A stretch of 64,000 nucleotides of DNA. Origin: Eledone cirrhosa. Taxonomy: Eukaryota > Mollusca > Cephalopoda > Octopoda > Eledonidae. The notes beneath the pieces are model-generated. The model saw only the letters and a program-made list of their open reading frames with translations. It was not told where the DNA came from and made no database searches. The stretch lies in NCBI GenBank assembly GCA_964016885.1, contig OZ024743.1, positions 176,067,074 through 176,131,073 of the forward strand, read 5' to 3'. This document shows positions 1 to 14,000 of the stretch, piece by piece. The translations under genes and the position numbers were made by a program. Position 1 is the stretch's first letter; every line of letters begins with the position of its first letter.

Positions 1-3000
1 TAACAACAGCAGTAGTAACAGCAACAGTAGCAGTAGTAACAACAGCAGTAACAGTAGTAATAACAGCATTAACATTAGACACAGTAGCAGTAACAACAAC
101 AGTAGAAACAGCAACAGTAGTAGTAGTAACAACCCTGTAACAGTAGTAATAACAGCATTAACGTTAGACACAGTAGCAGTAACAACAGCAGTAGTAACAG
201 CAACAGTAGCAGTAGTAACAACAGCAGTAACAGTAGTAATAACAGCATTAACATTAGACACAGTAACAGTAACAACAGCAGTAGTAACAGCAACAGTAGC
301 AGTAGTAACAACCCAGTAACAGTAGTAATAACAGCATTAACATTAGACACAGTAGCAGTAACAACAGCAGTAGTAACAGCAACAGTAGCAGTAGTAACAA
401 CCCAGTAACAGTAGTAATAACAGCATTAACATTAGACACAGTAGCAGTAACAACAGCAGTAGTAACAGCAACAGTAGCAGTAGTAACAACAGCAGTAACA
501 GTAGTAATAACAGCATTAACATTAGACACAGTAGCAGTAACAACAGCAGTAGTAACAGCAACAGTAGCAGTAGTAACAACAGCAGTAACAGTAGTAATAA
601 CAGCATTAACATTAGACACAGTAGCAGTAACAACAGCAGTAGTAACAGCAACAGTAGTAGTAGTAACAACAGCAGTAACAGTAGTAATAACAGCATTAAC
701 ATTAGACACAGTAGCAGTAACAACAGCAGTAGTAACAGCAACAGTAGCAGTGGTAACAACAGCAGTAACAGTAGTAATAACAGCATTAACATTAGACACA
801 GTAGCAGTAACAACAGCAGTAGTAACAGCAACAGTAGCAGTAGTAACAGCAGCAGTAACAGTAGTAATAACAGCATTAACATTAGACACAGTAGCAGTAA
901 CAACAGCAGTAGTAACAGCAACAGTAGCAGTAGTAACAACCCAGTAACAGTAGTAATAACAGCATTAACATTAGACACAGTAGCAGTATCAACAGCAGTA
1001 GTAACAGCAACAGTAGCAGTAGTAACAACCCTGTAACAGTAGTAATAACAGCATTAACATTAGACACAGTAGCAGTAACAACAGCAGTAGTAACAGCAAC
1101 AGTAGCAGTAGTAACAACCCAGTAACAGTAGTAATAACAGCATTAACATTAGACACAGTAGCAGTAGCAACAGCAGTAGTAACAGCAACAGTAGCAGTAG
1201 TAACAACAGCAGTAACAGTAGTAATAACAGTATTAACATTAGACACAGTAGCAGTAACAACAACAGTAGAAACAGCAACAGTAGTAGTAGTAACAACCCT
1301 GTAACAGTAGTAATAACAGCATTAACATTAGACACAGTAGCAGTAACAACAGCAGTAGTAACAACAACAGTAGCAGTAGTAACAACAGCAGTAACAGTAG
1401 TAATAACAGCATTAACATTAGACACAGTAGCAGTAACAACAGCAGTAGTAACAGCAACAGTAGCAGGAGTAACAACAGCAGTAACAGTAGTAATAACAGC
1501 ATTAACATTAGACACAGTAGCAGTAACAACAGCAGTAGTAACAGCAACAGTAGTAGTAGTAACAACAGCAGTAACAGTAGTAATAACAGCATTAACATTA
1601 GACACAGTAGCAGTAACAACAGCAGTAGTAACAGCAACAGTAGCAGTAGTAACAACATCAGTAACAGTAGTAATAACAGCATTAACATTAGACACAGTAG
1701 CAGTAACAACAGCAGTAGTAACAGCAACAGTAGCAGTAGTAACAACCCAGTAACAGTAGTAATAACACCATTAACATTAGACACAGTAGCAGTAACAACA
1801 GCAGTAGTAACAGCAACAGTAGTAGTAGTAACAACAGCAGTAACAGTAGTAATAACAGCATTAACATTAGACACAGTAGCAGTAACAACAGCAGTAGTAA
1901 CAGCAACAGTAGCAGTAGTAACAACAGCAGTAACAGTAGTAATAACAGCATTAACATTAGACACAGTAGCAGTAACAACAGCAGTAGTAACAGCAACAGT
2001 AGTAGTAGTAACAACAGCAGTAACAGTAGTAATAACAGCATTAACATTAGACACAGTAGCAGTAACAACAGCAGTAGTAACAGCAACACTAGCAGTGGTA
2101 ACGACAGCAGTAACAGTAGTAATAACAGCATTAACATTAGACACAGTAGCAGTAACAACAGCAGTAGTAACAGCAACAGTAGTAGTAGTAACAACAGCAG
2201 TAACAGTAGTAATAACAGCATTAACATTAGACACAGTAGCAGTAACAACAGCAGTAGTAACAGCAACAGTAGCAGTAGTAACAACAGCAGTAACAGTAGT
2301 AATAACAGCATTAACATTAGACACAGTAGCAGTAACAACAGCAGTAGTAACAGCAACAGTAGCAGTAGTAACAACCCAGTAACAGTAGTAATAACAGCAT
2401 TAACATTAGACACAGTAGCAGTAACAACAGCAGTAGTAACAGCAACAGTAGCAGTAGTAACAACCCAGTAACAGTAGTAATAACAGCATTAACATTAGAC
2501 ACAGTAGCAGTAACAACATCAGTAGTAACAGCAACAGTAGTAGTAGTAACAACCCAGTAACAGTAGTAATAACAGCATTAACATTAGACACAGTAGCAGT
2601 AACAACAGCAGTAGTAACAGCAACAGTAGCAGTAGTAACAACAGCAGTAACAGTAGTAACAGCATTAACATTAGACACAGTAGCAGTAACAACAGCAGTA
2701 GTAACAGCAACAGTAGCAGTAGTAACAACAGCAGTAACTGTAGTAATAACAGCATTAACATTAGACACAGTAGCAGTAACAACAGCCGTAGTAACAGCAA
2801 CAGTAGCAGTAGTAACAGCAGCAGTAACATTAGTAATAACAGCATTAACATTAGACACAGTAGCAGTAACAACAGCAGTAGTAACAGCAACAGTAGCAGT
2901 AGTAACAACCCAGTAACAGTAGTAATAACAGCATTAACATTAGACACAGTAGCAGTATCAACAGCAGTAGTAACAGCAACAGTAGCAGTAGTAACAACCC

Positions 3001-6000
3001 TGTAACAGTAGTAATAACAGCATTAACATTAGACACAGTAGCAGTAACAACAGCAGTAGTAACAGCAACAGTAGCAGTAGTAACAACCCAGTAACAGTAG
3101 TAATAACAGCATTAACATTAGACACAGTAGCAGTAACAACAGCAGTAGTAACAGCAACAGTAGCAGTAGTAACAACAGCAGTAACAGTAGTAATAACAGC
3201 ATTAACATTAGACACAGTAGCAGTAACAACAACAGTAGAAACAGCAACAGTAGTAGTAGTAACAACCCTGTAACAGTAGTAATAACAGCATTAACATTAG
3301 ACACAGTAGCAGTAACAACAGCAGTAGTAACAGCAACAGTAGCAGTAGTAACAACAGCAGTAACAGTAGTAATAACAGCATTAACATTAGACACAGTAGC
3401 AGTAACAACAGCAGTAGTAACAGCAACAGTAGCAGTAGTAACAACCCAGTAACAGTAGTAATAACAGCATTAACATTAGACACAGTAGCAGTAACAACAG
3501 CAGTAGTAACAGCAACAGTAGCAGTAGTAACAACCCAGTAACAGTAGTAATAACAGCATTAACATTAGACACAGTAGCAGTAACAACAGCAGTAGTAACA
3601 GCAACAGTAGCAGTAGTAACAACAGCAGTAACAGTAGTAATAACAGCATTAACATTAGATACAGTAGCAGTAACAACAGCAGTAGTAACAGCAACAGTAG
3701 CAGTAGTAACAACAGCAGTAACAGTAGTAATAACAGCATTAACATTAGACACAGTAGCAGTAACAACAGCAGTAGTAACAGCAACAGTAGTAGTAGTAAC
3801 AACAGCAGTAACAGTAGTAATAACAGCATTAACATTAGACACAGTAGCAGTAACAACAGCAGTAGTAACAGCAACAGTAGCAGTGGTAACAACAGCAGTA
3901 ACAGTAGTAATAACAGCATTAACATTAGACACAGTAGCAGTAACAACAGCAGTAGTAACAGCAACAGTAGCAGTAGTAACAGCAGCAGTAACAGTAGTAA
4001 TAACAGCATTAACATTAGACACAGTAGCAGTAACAACAGCAGTAGTAACAGCAACAGTAGCAGTAGTAACAACCCAGTAACAGTAGTAATAACAGCATTA
4101 ACATTAGACACAGTAGCAGTATCAACAGCAGTAGTAACAGCAACAGTAGCAGTAGTAACAACCCAGTAACAGTAGTAATAACAGCATTAACATTAGACAC
4201 AGTAGCAGTAACAACAGCAGTAGTAACAGCAACAGTAGCAGTAGTAACAACAGCAGTAACAGTAGTAATAACAGTATTAACATTAGACACAGTAGCAGTA
4301 ACAACAACAGTAGAAACAGCAACAGTAGTAGTAGTAACAACCCTGTAACAGTAGTAATAACAGCATTAACATTAGACACAGTAGCAGTAACAACAGCAGT
4401 AGTAACAACAACAGTAGGAGTAGTAACAACAGCAGTAACAGTAGTAATGACAGCATTAACATTAGACACAGTAGCAGTAACAACAGCAGTAGTAACAGCA
4501 ACAGTAGCAGGAGTAACAACAGCAGTAACAGTAGTAATAACAGCATTAACATTAGACACAGTAGCAGTAACAACAGCAGTAGTAACAGCAACAGTAGTAG
4601 TAGTAACAACAGCAGTAACAGTAGTAATAACAGCATTAACATTAGACACAGTAGCAGTAACAACAGCAGTAGTAACAGCAACAGTAGCAGTAGTAACAAC
4701 AGCAGTAACAGTAGTAATAACAGCATTAACATTAGACACAGTAGCAGTAACAACAGCAGTAGTAACCGCAACAGTAGCAGTAGTAACAACCCAGTAACAG
4801 TAGTAATAACACCATTAACATTAGACACAGTAGCAGTAACAACAGCAGTAGTAACAGCAACAGTAGTAGTAGTAACAACAGCAGTAACAGTAGTAATAAC
4901 AGCATTAACATTAGACACAGTAGCAGTAACAACAGCAGTAGTAACAGCAACAGTAGCAGTAGTAACAACAGCAGTAACAGTAGTAATAACAGCATTAACA
5001 TTAGACACAGTAGCAGTAACAACAGCAGTAGTAACAGCAACAGTAGTAGTAGTAACAACAGCAGTAACAGTAGTAATAACAGCATTAACATTAGACACAG
5101 TAGCAGTAACAACAGCAGTAGTAACAGCAACACTAGCAGTGGTAACAACAGCAGTAACAGTAGTAATAACAGCATTAACATTAGACACAGTAGCAGTAAC
5201 AACAGCAGTAGTAACAGCAACAGTAGTAGTAGTAACAACAGCAGTAACAGTAGTAATAACAGCATTAACATTAGACACAGTAGCAGTAACAACAGCAGTA
5301 GTAACAGCAACAGTAGCAGTAGAAACAACAGCAGTAACAGTAGTAATAACAGCATTAACATTAGACACAGTAGCAGTAACAACAGCAGTAGTAACAGCAA
5401 CAGTAGCAGTAGTAACAACCCAGTAACAGTAGTAATAACAGCATTAACATTAGACACAGTAGCAGTAACAACAGCAGTAGTAACAGCAACAGTAGCAGTA
5501 GTAACAACCCAGTAACAGTAGTAATAACAGCATTAACATTAGACACAGTAGCAGTAACAACATCAGTAGTAACAGCAACAGTAGTAGTAGTAACAACCCA
5601 GTAACAGTAGTAATAACAGCATTAACATTAGACACAGTAGCAGTAACAACAGCAGTAGTAACAGCAACAGTAGCAGTAGTAACAACAGCAGTAACAGTAG
5701 TAATAACAGCATTAACATTAGACACAGTAGCAGTAACAGCAGCAGTAGTAACAGCAACAGTAGCAGTAGTAACAACAGCAGTAACAGTAGTAATAACAGC
5801 ATTAACATTAGACACAGTAGCAGTAACAACAGCAGTAGTAACAGCAACAGTAGCAGTAGTAACAACCCTGTAACAGTAGTAATAACAGCATTAACATTAG
5901 ACACAGTAGCAGTAACAACAGCAGTAGTAACAACAACAGTAGTAGTAGTAACAACCCTGTAACAGTAGTAATCACAGCATTAACATTAGACACAGTAGCA

Positions 6001-9000
6001 GTAACAACAGCAGTAGTAACAGCAACAGTAGCAGTACCAACAACCCAGTAACAGTAGTAATAACATCATTAACATTAGACACAGTAGCAGTAACAACAGC
6101 AGTAGTAACAACAACAGTAGCAGTAGTAACAACCCAGTAACAGTATTAATAACAGCATTAACATTAGAAACAGTAGCAGTAACAACAGCAGTAGTAACAG
6201 CAACAGTAGTAGTAGTAACAACCTAGTAACAGTAGTAATAACAGCATTAACATTAGACACAGTAGCAGTAACCACAGCAGTAGTAACAGCAACAGTAGCA
6301 GTACCAACAACCCAGTAAGAGTAGTAATAACAGCATTAACATTAGACACAGTAGCAGTAACAACAGCAGTAGTAACAACAACAGTAGCAGTAGTAACAAC
6401 CCTGTAACAGTAGTAATAACAGCATTAACATTAGACACAGTAGCTGTAACAACAGCAGTAGTAACAGCAACAGTAGTAGTAGTAACAACCCAGTAACAGT
6501 AGTAATAACAGCATTAACAGTAGACACAGTAGCAGTAACAACAGCAGTAGCAACAGCAACAGTAGCAGTAGTAACAACCCAGTAACAGTAGTAATAACAG
6601 CATTAACATTAGACACAGTAGCAGTAACAACAGCAGTAGTAACAACAACAGTAGTAGTAGTAACAACCCAGTAACAGTAGTAATAACAGCATTAATATTA
6701 GACACAGTAGCAGTAACAACAGCAGTAGTAACAGCAACCGTAGTAGTAGTGGTAGTAACAACAGCCGTAACAGTAGTAATAACAGCATTAACATTAGACA
6801 CAGTAGCAGTAACAACAGCAGTAGTAACAGCAACAGTAGCAGTACCAACAACAGCAGTAACAGTAGTAATAACAGCATTAACATTAGACACAGTAGCAGT
6901 AACAACAGCAGTAGTAACAGCAACAGTAGCAGTACCAACAACAGCAGTAACAGTAGTAATAACAGCATTAACATTAGACACAGTAGCAGTAACAACAGCA
7001 GTAGTAACAGCAACAGTAGCAGTACCAACAACAGCAGTAACAGTAGTAATAACATCATTAACATTAGACACAGTAGCAGTAACAACAGCAGTAGTAACAG
7101 CAACAGTAGCAGTACCAACAACCCAGTAACAGTAGTAATAACAGCATTAACATTAGACACAGTAGCAGTAACAACAGCAGTAGTAACAGCAACAGTAGCA
7201 GTAGTAACAACCCAGTAACAGTAGTAATAACAGCATTAACATTAGACACAGTAGCAGTAACAACAGCAGTAATAACAGCAACAGTAGCAGTAGTAACAAC
7301 AGCAGTAACAGTAGTAATAACAGCATTAACATAGGACACAGTTGCTGTAACAACAGCAGTAGTAACAGCAACAGTAGTAGTAGTAACAACCCAGTAACAG
7401 TAGTAATAACAGCATTAACATTAGACACAGTAGCAGTAACAACAGCAGTAGTAACAGCAACAGTAGCAGTAGTAACAACAGCAGTAACAGTAGTAATAAC
7501 AGCATTAACATTAGACACAGTAGCAGTAACAACAGCAGTAGTAACAGCAACAGTAGTAGTAGTAACAACCCAGTAACAGTAGTAATAACAGCATTAACAT
7601 TAGACACAGTAGCAGTAACAACAGCAGTAGTAACAGCAACAGTAGCAGTAGTAACAACAGCAGTAACAGTAGTAATAACAGCATTAACATTAGACACAGT
7701 AGCAGTAACAACAGCAGTAGTAACAGCAACAGTAGTAGTAGTAACAACCCAGTAACAGTAGTAATAACAGCATTAACATTAGACACAGTAGCAGTAACAA
7801 CAGCAGTAGTAACAGCAACAGTAGCAGTAGTAACAACAGCAGTAACAGTAGTAATAACAGCATTAACATTAGACACAGTAGCAGTAACAACAGCAGTAGT
7901 AACAGCAGCAGTAGCAGTAGTAACAACCCAGTAACAGTAGTAATAACAACATTAACATTAGACACAGTAGCATTAACAACAGCAGTAGTAACAGCAACAG
8001 TAGCAGTACCAACAAGAGCAGTAACAGTAGTAATAACAGCATTAACATTAGACACAGTAGCAGTAACAACAGCAGTAGTAACAGCAACAGTAGCAGTAGT
8101 AACAACCCTGTAACAGTAGTAATAACAGCATTAACATTAGACACAGTAGCAGTAACAACAGCAGTAGTAACAGCAACAGTAGCAGTACCAACAAGAGCAG
8201 TAACAGTAGTAATAACAGCATTAACATTAGACACAGTAGCAGTAACAACAGCAGTAGTAAAAGCAACAGTAGCAGTAGTAACAACAGCAGTAACAGTAGT
8301 AATAACAGCATTAACATTAGACACAGTAGCAGTAACAACAGCAGTAGTAACAACAACAGTAGTAGTAGTAACAACACTGTAACAGTAGTAATAACAGCAT
8401 TAACATTAGACACAGTAGCAGTAACAACAGTAGCAGTAACAACAACAGTAGCAGTAGTAACAACCCAGTAACAGTAGTAATAACAGCATTAACATTAGAC
8501 ACAGTAGCAGTAACAACAGCAGTAGTAACAGCAACAGTAGTAGTAGTAACAACCCAGTAACAGTAGTAATAACAGCATTAACATTAGACACAGTAGCAGT
8601 AACAACAGCAGTAGTAACAGCAACAGTAGTAGTATTAACAACCCAGTAACAGTAGTAATAACAGCATCAACATTAGACACAGTAGCAGTAACAACAGCAG
8701 TAGTAACAGCAACAGTAGCAGTAACAACAGCAGTAGTAACAGCAACAGTAGCAGTAGTAACAACCCAGTAACAGTAGTAATAACAGCATTAACATTAGAC
8801 ACAGTAGCAGTAACAACAGCAGTAGTAACAGCAACAGTAGGAGTAGTAACAACCCAGTAACAGTAGTAATAACAGCATTAACATTAGACACAGTAGCAGT
8901 AACAACAGCAGTAGTAACAACAACAGTAGCAGTAGTAACAACCCAGTAACAGTAGTCATAACAGCATTAACATTAGACACAGTAGCAGTAACAACAGCAG

Positions 9001-12000
9001 TAGTAACAGCAACAGTAGTAGTAGTAAGAACACTCTAACAGTAGTATTAATAGCATTAACATTAGACACAGTAGCAGTAACAACAGCAGTAGTAACAGCA
9101 ACAGTAGTAGTAGTAACAACCCTGTAACAGTAGTAATAACAGCATTAACATTAGACACAGTAGCAGTAACAACAGCAGTAGTAACAACAACAGTAGCAGT
9201 AGTAACAACCCTGTAACAGTAGTAATAACAGCATTAACATTAGACACAGTAGCAGTAACAACAGCAGTAGTAACAGCAACAGTAGTAGTAGTAACAACCT
9301 AGTAACAGTAGTAATAACAGCATTAACATTAGACACAGTAGCAGTAACAACAGCAGTAGTAACAACAACAGTAGCAGTACCAACAACCCAGTAACAGTAG
9401 TAATAACAGCATTAACATTAGACACAGTAGCAGTAACAACAGCAGTAGTAACAGCAACAGTAGTAGTAGTAACAACCCAGTAACAGTAGTAATAACAGCA
9501 TTAACATTAGACACAGTAGCAGTAACAACAGCAGTAGTAACAGCAACAGTAGTAGTAGTAGTAACAACCCTGTAACAGTAGTAATAACAGCATTAACATT
9601 AGACACAGTAGCAGTAACAACAGCAGTAGTAACAGCAACAGTAGTAGTAGTAACAACAGCAGTAACAGTAGTAATAACAGCATTAACATTAGACACAGTA
9701 GCAGTAACAACAGCAGTAGTAACAGCAACAGTAGCAGTAGTAACAACCCAGTAACAGTAGTAATAACAGCATTAACATTCGACACAGTAGCAGTAACAAC
9801 AGCAGTAGTAACAGCAACAGTAGTAGTAGTAACAACAGCAGTAACAGTAGTAATAACAGCATTAACATTAGACACAGTAGCAGTAACAACAGCAGTAGTA
9901 ACAGCAACAGTAGCAGGGGTAACAACAGCAGTAACAGTAGTAATAACAGCATTAACATTAGACACAGTAGCAGTAACAACAGCAGTAGTAACAGCAACAG
10001 TAGTAGTAGTAACAACAGCAGTAACAGTAGTAATAACAGCATTAACATTAGACACAGTAGCAGTAACAACAGCAGTAGTAACAGCAACAGTAGCAGTAGT
10101 AACAACAGCAGTAACAGTAGTAATAACAGCATTAATATTAGACACAGTAGCAGTAACAACATCAGTAGTAACAGCAACAGTAGTAGTAGTAACAACCCAG
10201 TAACAGTAGTAATAACAGCATTAACATTAGACACAGTAGCAGTAACAACAGCAGTAGTAACAGCAACAGTAGCAGTAGTAACAACAGCAGTAACAGTAGT
10301 AATAACAGCATTAACATTAGACACAGTAGCAGTAACAACAGCAGTAGTAACAGCAACAGTAGCAGTACCAACAACCCAGTAACAGTAGTAATAACAGCAT
10401 TAACATTAGACACAGTAGCAGTAACAACAGCAGTAGTAACAGCAACAGTAGCAGTAGTAACAACAGCAGTAACAGTAGTAATAACAGCATTAACATTAGA
10501 CACAGTAGCAGTAACAACAGCAGTAGTAACAACAACAGTAGCAGTAGTAACAACCCAGTAACAGTAGTAATAACAGCATTAACATTAGACACAGTAGCTG
10601 TAACAACAGCAGTAGTAACAACAACAGTAGTAGTAGTAACAACCCTGTAACAGTAGTAATAACAGCATTAACATTAGACACAGTAGCAGTAACAACAGCA
10701 GTAGTAACAGCAACAGTAGCAGTACCAACAACCCAGTAACAGTAGTAATAACAGCATTAACATTAGACACAGTAGCAGTAACAACAGAAGTAGTAACAAC
10801 AACAGTAGCAGTAGTAACAACCCAGTAACAGTATTAATAACAGCATTAACATTAGAAACAGTAGCAGTAACAACAGCAGTAGTAACAGCAACAGTAGTAG
10901 TAGTAACAACCCAGTAACAGTAGTAATAACAGCATTAACATTAGACACAGTAGCAGTAACAACAGCAGTAGTAACAGCAACAGTAGCAGTACCAACAACC
11001 CAGTAACAGTAGTAATAACAGCATTAAAATTAGACACAGTAGCAGTAACAACAGCAGTAGTAACAACAACAGTAGCAGTAGTAACAACCCTGTAACAGTA
11101 GTAATAACAGCATTAACATTAGACACAGTAGCAGTAACAACAGCAGTAGTAACAGCAACAGTAGTAGTAGTAACAACCCAGTAACAGTAGTAATAACAGC
11201 ATTAACAGTAGACACAGTAGCAGTAACAACAGCAGTAGCAACAGCATCAGTAGCAGTAGTAACAACCCAGTAACAGTAGTAATAACAGCATTAACATTAG
11301 ACACAGTAGCAGTAACAACAGCAGTAGTAACAACAACAGTAGTAGTAGTAACAACCCAGTAACAGTAGTAATAACAGCATTAATATTAGACACAGTAGCA
11401 GTAACAACAGCAGTAGTAACAGCAACAGTAGCAGTACCAACAACCCAGTAACAGTAGTAATAACAGCATTAACATTAGACACAGTAGCAGTAACAACAGC
11501 AGTAGTAACAGCAACAGTAGCAGTAGTAACAACCCAGTAACATTAGTAATAACAGCATTAACATTAGACACAGTAGCAGTAACAACAGCAGTAATAACAG
11601 CAACAGTAGCAGTAGTAACAACAGCAGTAACAGTAGTAATAACAGCATTAACATTAGACACAGTTGCAGTAACAACAGCAGTAGTAACAGCAACAGTAGT
11701 AGTAGTAACAACCCAGTAACAGTAGTAATAACAGCATTAACATTAGACACAGTAGCAGTAACAACAGCAGTAGTAACATCAACAGTAGCAGTAGTAACAA
11801 CAGCAGTAACAGTAGTAATAACAGCATTAACATTAGACACGGTAGCAGTAACAACAGCAGTAGTAACAGCAACAGTAGTAGTAGTAACAACCCAGTAACA
11901 GTAGTAATAACAGCATTAACATTAGACACAGTAGCAGTAACAACAGCAGTAGTAACAGCAACAGTAGCAGTAGTAACAACAGCAGTAACAGTAGTAATAA

Positions 12001-12780
12001 CAGCATTAACATTAGACACAGTAGCAGTAACAACAGCAGTAGTAACAACAACAGTAGTAGTAGTAACAACCCTGTAACAGTAGTAATAACAGCATTAACA
12101 TTAGACACAGTAGCAGTAACAACAGCAGTAGTAACAGCAACAGTAGTAGTAGTAAGAACCCTGTAACAGTAGTATTAACAGCATTAACATTAGACACAGT
12201 AGCAGTAACAACAGCAGTAGTAACAGCAACAGTAGTAGTAGTAACAACCCTGTAACAGTAGTAATAACAGCATTAACATTAGACACAGTAGCAGTAACAA
12301 CAGCAGTAGTAACAACAACAGTAGCAGTAGTAACAACCCTGTAACAGTAGTAATAACAGCATTAACATTAGACACAGTAGCAGTAACAACAGCAGTAGTA
12401 ACAGCAACAGTAGTAGTAGTAACAACCCAGTAACAGTAGTAATAACAGCATTAACATTAGACACAGTAGCAGTAACAACAGCAGTAGTAGTAGTAACAAT
12501 CCTGTAACAGTAGTAATAACAGCATTAACATTAGACACAGTAGCAACAACAACAGTAGCAGTAGTAACAACCCAGTAAAAGTAATAATAACAGCATTAAC
12601 ATTAGACACAGTAGCAGTAACAACAGCAGTAGTAACAGCAACAGTAGTAGTAGTAACAACAGCAGTAACAGTAGTTACAGCAGCCACAGCAACGATAGCA
12701 GTAGTACAGCAGTAACAACAGTAATAATAACAACAACAGTGAAATTAACAGCAACAGTAACAACAACATTAGCAGTGACA
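1..12780. repeat. 89/90-bp tandem array (minisatellite/satellite)
   Basis: The whole stretch is a head-to-tail repeat. Each unit carries the anchor AGCATTAACATTAGACACAG followed by GTA/ACA/CAG-type triplets. Two unit lengths alternate: a 90-bp form with AACAACAGCAGTAAC and an 89-bp form with AACAACCCAGTAAC (or CCTGTAAC), so about 142 units fit. The array is already running at base 1 and degenerates after about 12,690. The minus strand is open through runs of 90-bp units, giving a 30-residue Val/Thr/Ala repeat or poly-Leu, but each 89-bp unit shifts the frame. I therefore regard it as non-coding. Large internal blocks are duplicated (see findings). Confidence 0.97.
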
Positions 12781-13012
12781 AGGTCGATATTGGCTACCAC
12801 GCTATTGTGAACATACGCACAGCTAAGTTAATTTACCTTTTCAAGCGAAAAGTTAATGACGCAACAGTCAGTGACTATTGAAGCTAAACATGTTTACAGA
12901 CTAAATGGATGACAGTTGTTTTTGAAGCAACTTTACTGAACTGTTAGTGGAAGTTGGCAACAGGGCGCCCTGTCATAATTTGGTAGCCGGCTAGATAACA
13001 TTATTAAGACAA
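12781..13012. other. Short unique spacer
   Basis: Non-repetitive sequence between the satellite and the first SINE. No open frame or recognisable motif was seen. Confidence 0.5.
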
Positions 13013-13203
13013 GGGCGGTGGATTGGCAGTATCGGTAGAGGGTCGGACGCCATGCTTTCCCGCATAGTTACGTCCCTTTACGATCTGAGTTCAAATCCCG
13101 CCGAGGTTGACTTTGCCTTTCATCCTTACGGGGTCGATAAAATAAAGTACCAGTAATGCACTGGTTAATTGCTGGCCTTGTGCCTAAAGTAGAAACAATT
13201 ATT
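13013..13203 (+). mobile_element. tRNA-derived SINE, near full length
   Basis: It begins GGGCGGTGGATTGGCAG, has a B-box-like GAGTTCAAATCCCGCC, the core GGGGTCGATAAAATAAAGTA and the tail CTGGCCTTGTGCCTAAAGTA. The same architecture recurs throughout the window. It is followed directly by a second copy in the same orientation. Confidence 0.9.
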
Positions 13204-13208
13204 AAGAC

Positions 13209-13403
13209 AAGAGCGGTGGCTTGGCAGTATCGGTAGCGGGTCGGACGCCATGCTTTCCAGCATAGTTACGTCCCTTTACGCTCTGTGTTCAAATCCCGCC
13301 GAGGTTAACTTTGCCTTTCATCCTCACGGTGTCGATAAAATAAAGTACCAGTAATGTACTGGTTATTTGATGGCCTTGTGCCAAAAGTAGAAATAATTAT
13401 TTA
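13209..13403 (+). mobile_element. tRNA-derived SINE, second tandem copy
   Basis: Same family as the copy just upstream, with the same order of head, B-box-like region, GTCGATAAAATAAAGTACC core and GGCCTTGTGCC tail. The two copies abut at ATTATTAAGACAAG, which appears at both heads. This suggests insertion into the tail of the first or a tandem duplication. Confidence 0.9.
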
Positions 13404-13416
13404 GACAAATACCGGG

Positions 13417-13607
13417 GATTGTCCAGCCGTTTTCTCTTCGTACTGGTCGCCGTTGAGACCTCAGGCGTCCTCGGACCCCGTACAGATGACCTCCTCCGCA
13501 AGTTCGCAACGTCAGTAGCCCGTCTGAAGAAGGAGCGCAACGATGTAGGGTGGCAGTCACAGCGGGCGTCGCTGGCCATTATCCGCGGAAATGCTTTTGC
13601 AGTTTAA
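13417..13607 (+). pseudogene. C-terminal remnant of an unidentified mobile-element ORF
   Basis: A short open frame of about 60 codons ends in a peptide of the form WQSQRASLAIIRGNAF followed by a stop. Arg/Leu-rich endings with a ...R-G-N-A-... motif resemble C-termini of proteins encoded by metazoan retroelements, but I cannot name the family. It has higher GC than its surroundings, no start context, and sits directly downstream of two SINEs, so a truncated transposon relic is more likely than a host exon. The 3' flank (13,608-13,804) shows no feature. Confidence 0.35.
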
Positions 13608-13804
13608 TTCGCGGCATGCAGCCCCAACACCATCACCCTCTCCCCATCTCCCTCCTTTTTTTCTGTGGCCCTAGAGTCCATTCCCTTTCCCAATACGTTG
13701 ATTGACACCTGTGATGAATGACAACTCTCCCTCACCACTCTCTAAAACAACAAAAGAAATGAAATAAAACTTTCAAAAGAGAAAAAATGTTTGCATAAGA
13801 TTGC

Positions 13805-14000
13805 GAGAGTGGCGGATAAACTGATTTATGGTATATGTTTCCGCTTTTTAAGTTCTGAGTTCACATACCGTCGAGGTCACCTTTCCATTTTCTTTTTTTC
13901 GAAGTCGATAAAATTAAGTAACGGTCTTGTACTGGGATCGATATAATCGAATTGCTCGTTTCCCAAATCGCCGGCCTAGTGCCAATAGTAGAAAACATTA
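13805..14000 (+). mobile_element. Diverged tRNA-derived SINE
   Basis: The head GAGTGGCGGATAAACTG, the B-box-like GAGTTCACATACCGTCGAGG, the core GTCGATAAAATTAAGTAAC and a GGCCTAGTGCCAATAGTAGA tail identify a more mutated member of the same SINE family. Confidence 0.8.

Noticed and set aside
75..12687. Leu-rich and Val/Thr-rich minus-strand frames, some over 300 codons
   Set aside because: They follow the 90-bp unit and break at each 89-bp unit. Poly-Leu is a frame of CTG/TTA-type triplets. No gene architecture.
1..12780. CRISPR array
   Set aside because: There are no unique spacers. The whole unit is repeated, the period is 89/90 bp and the genome is animal.
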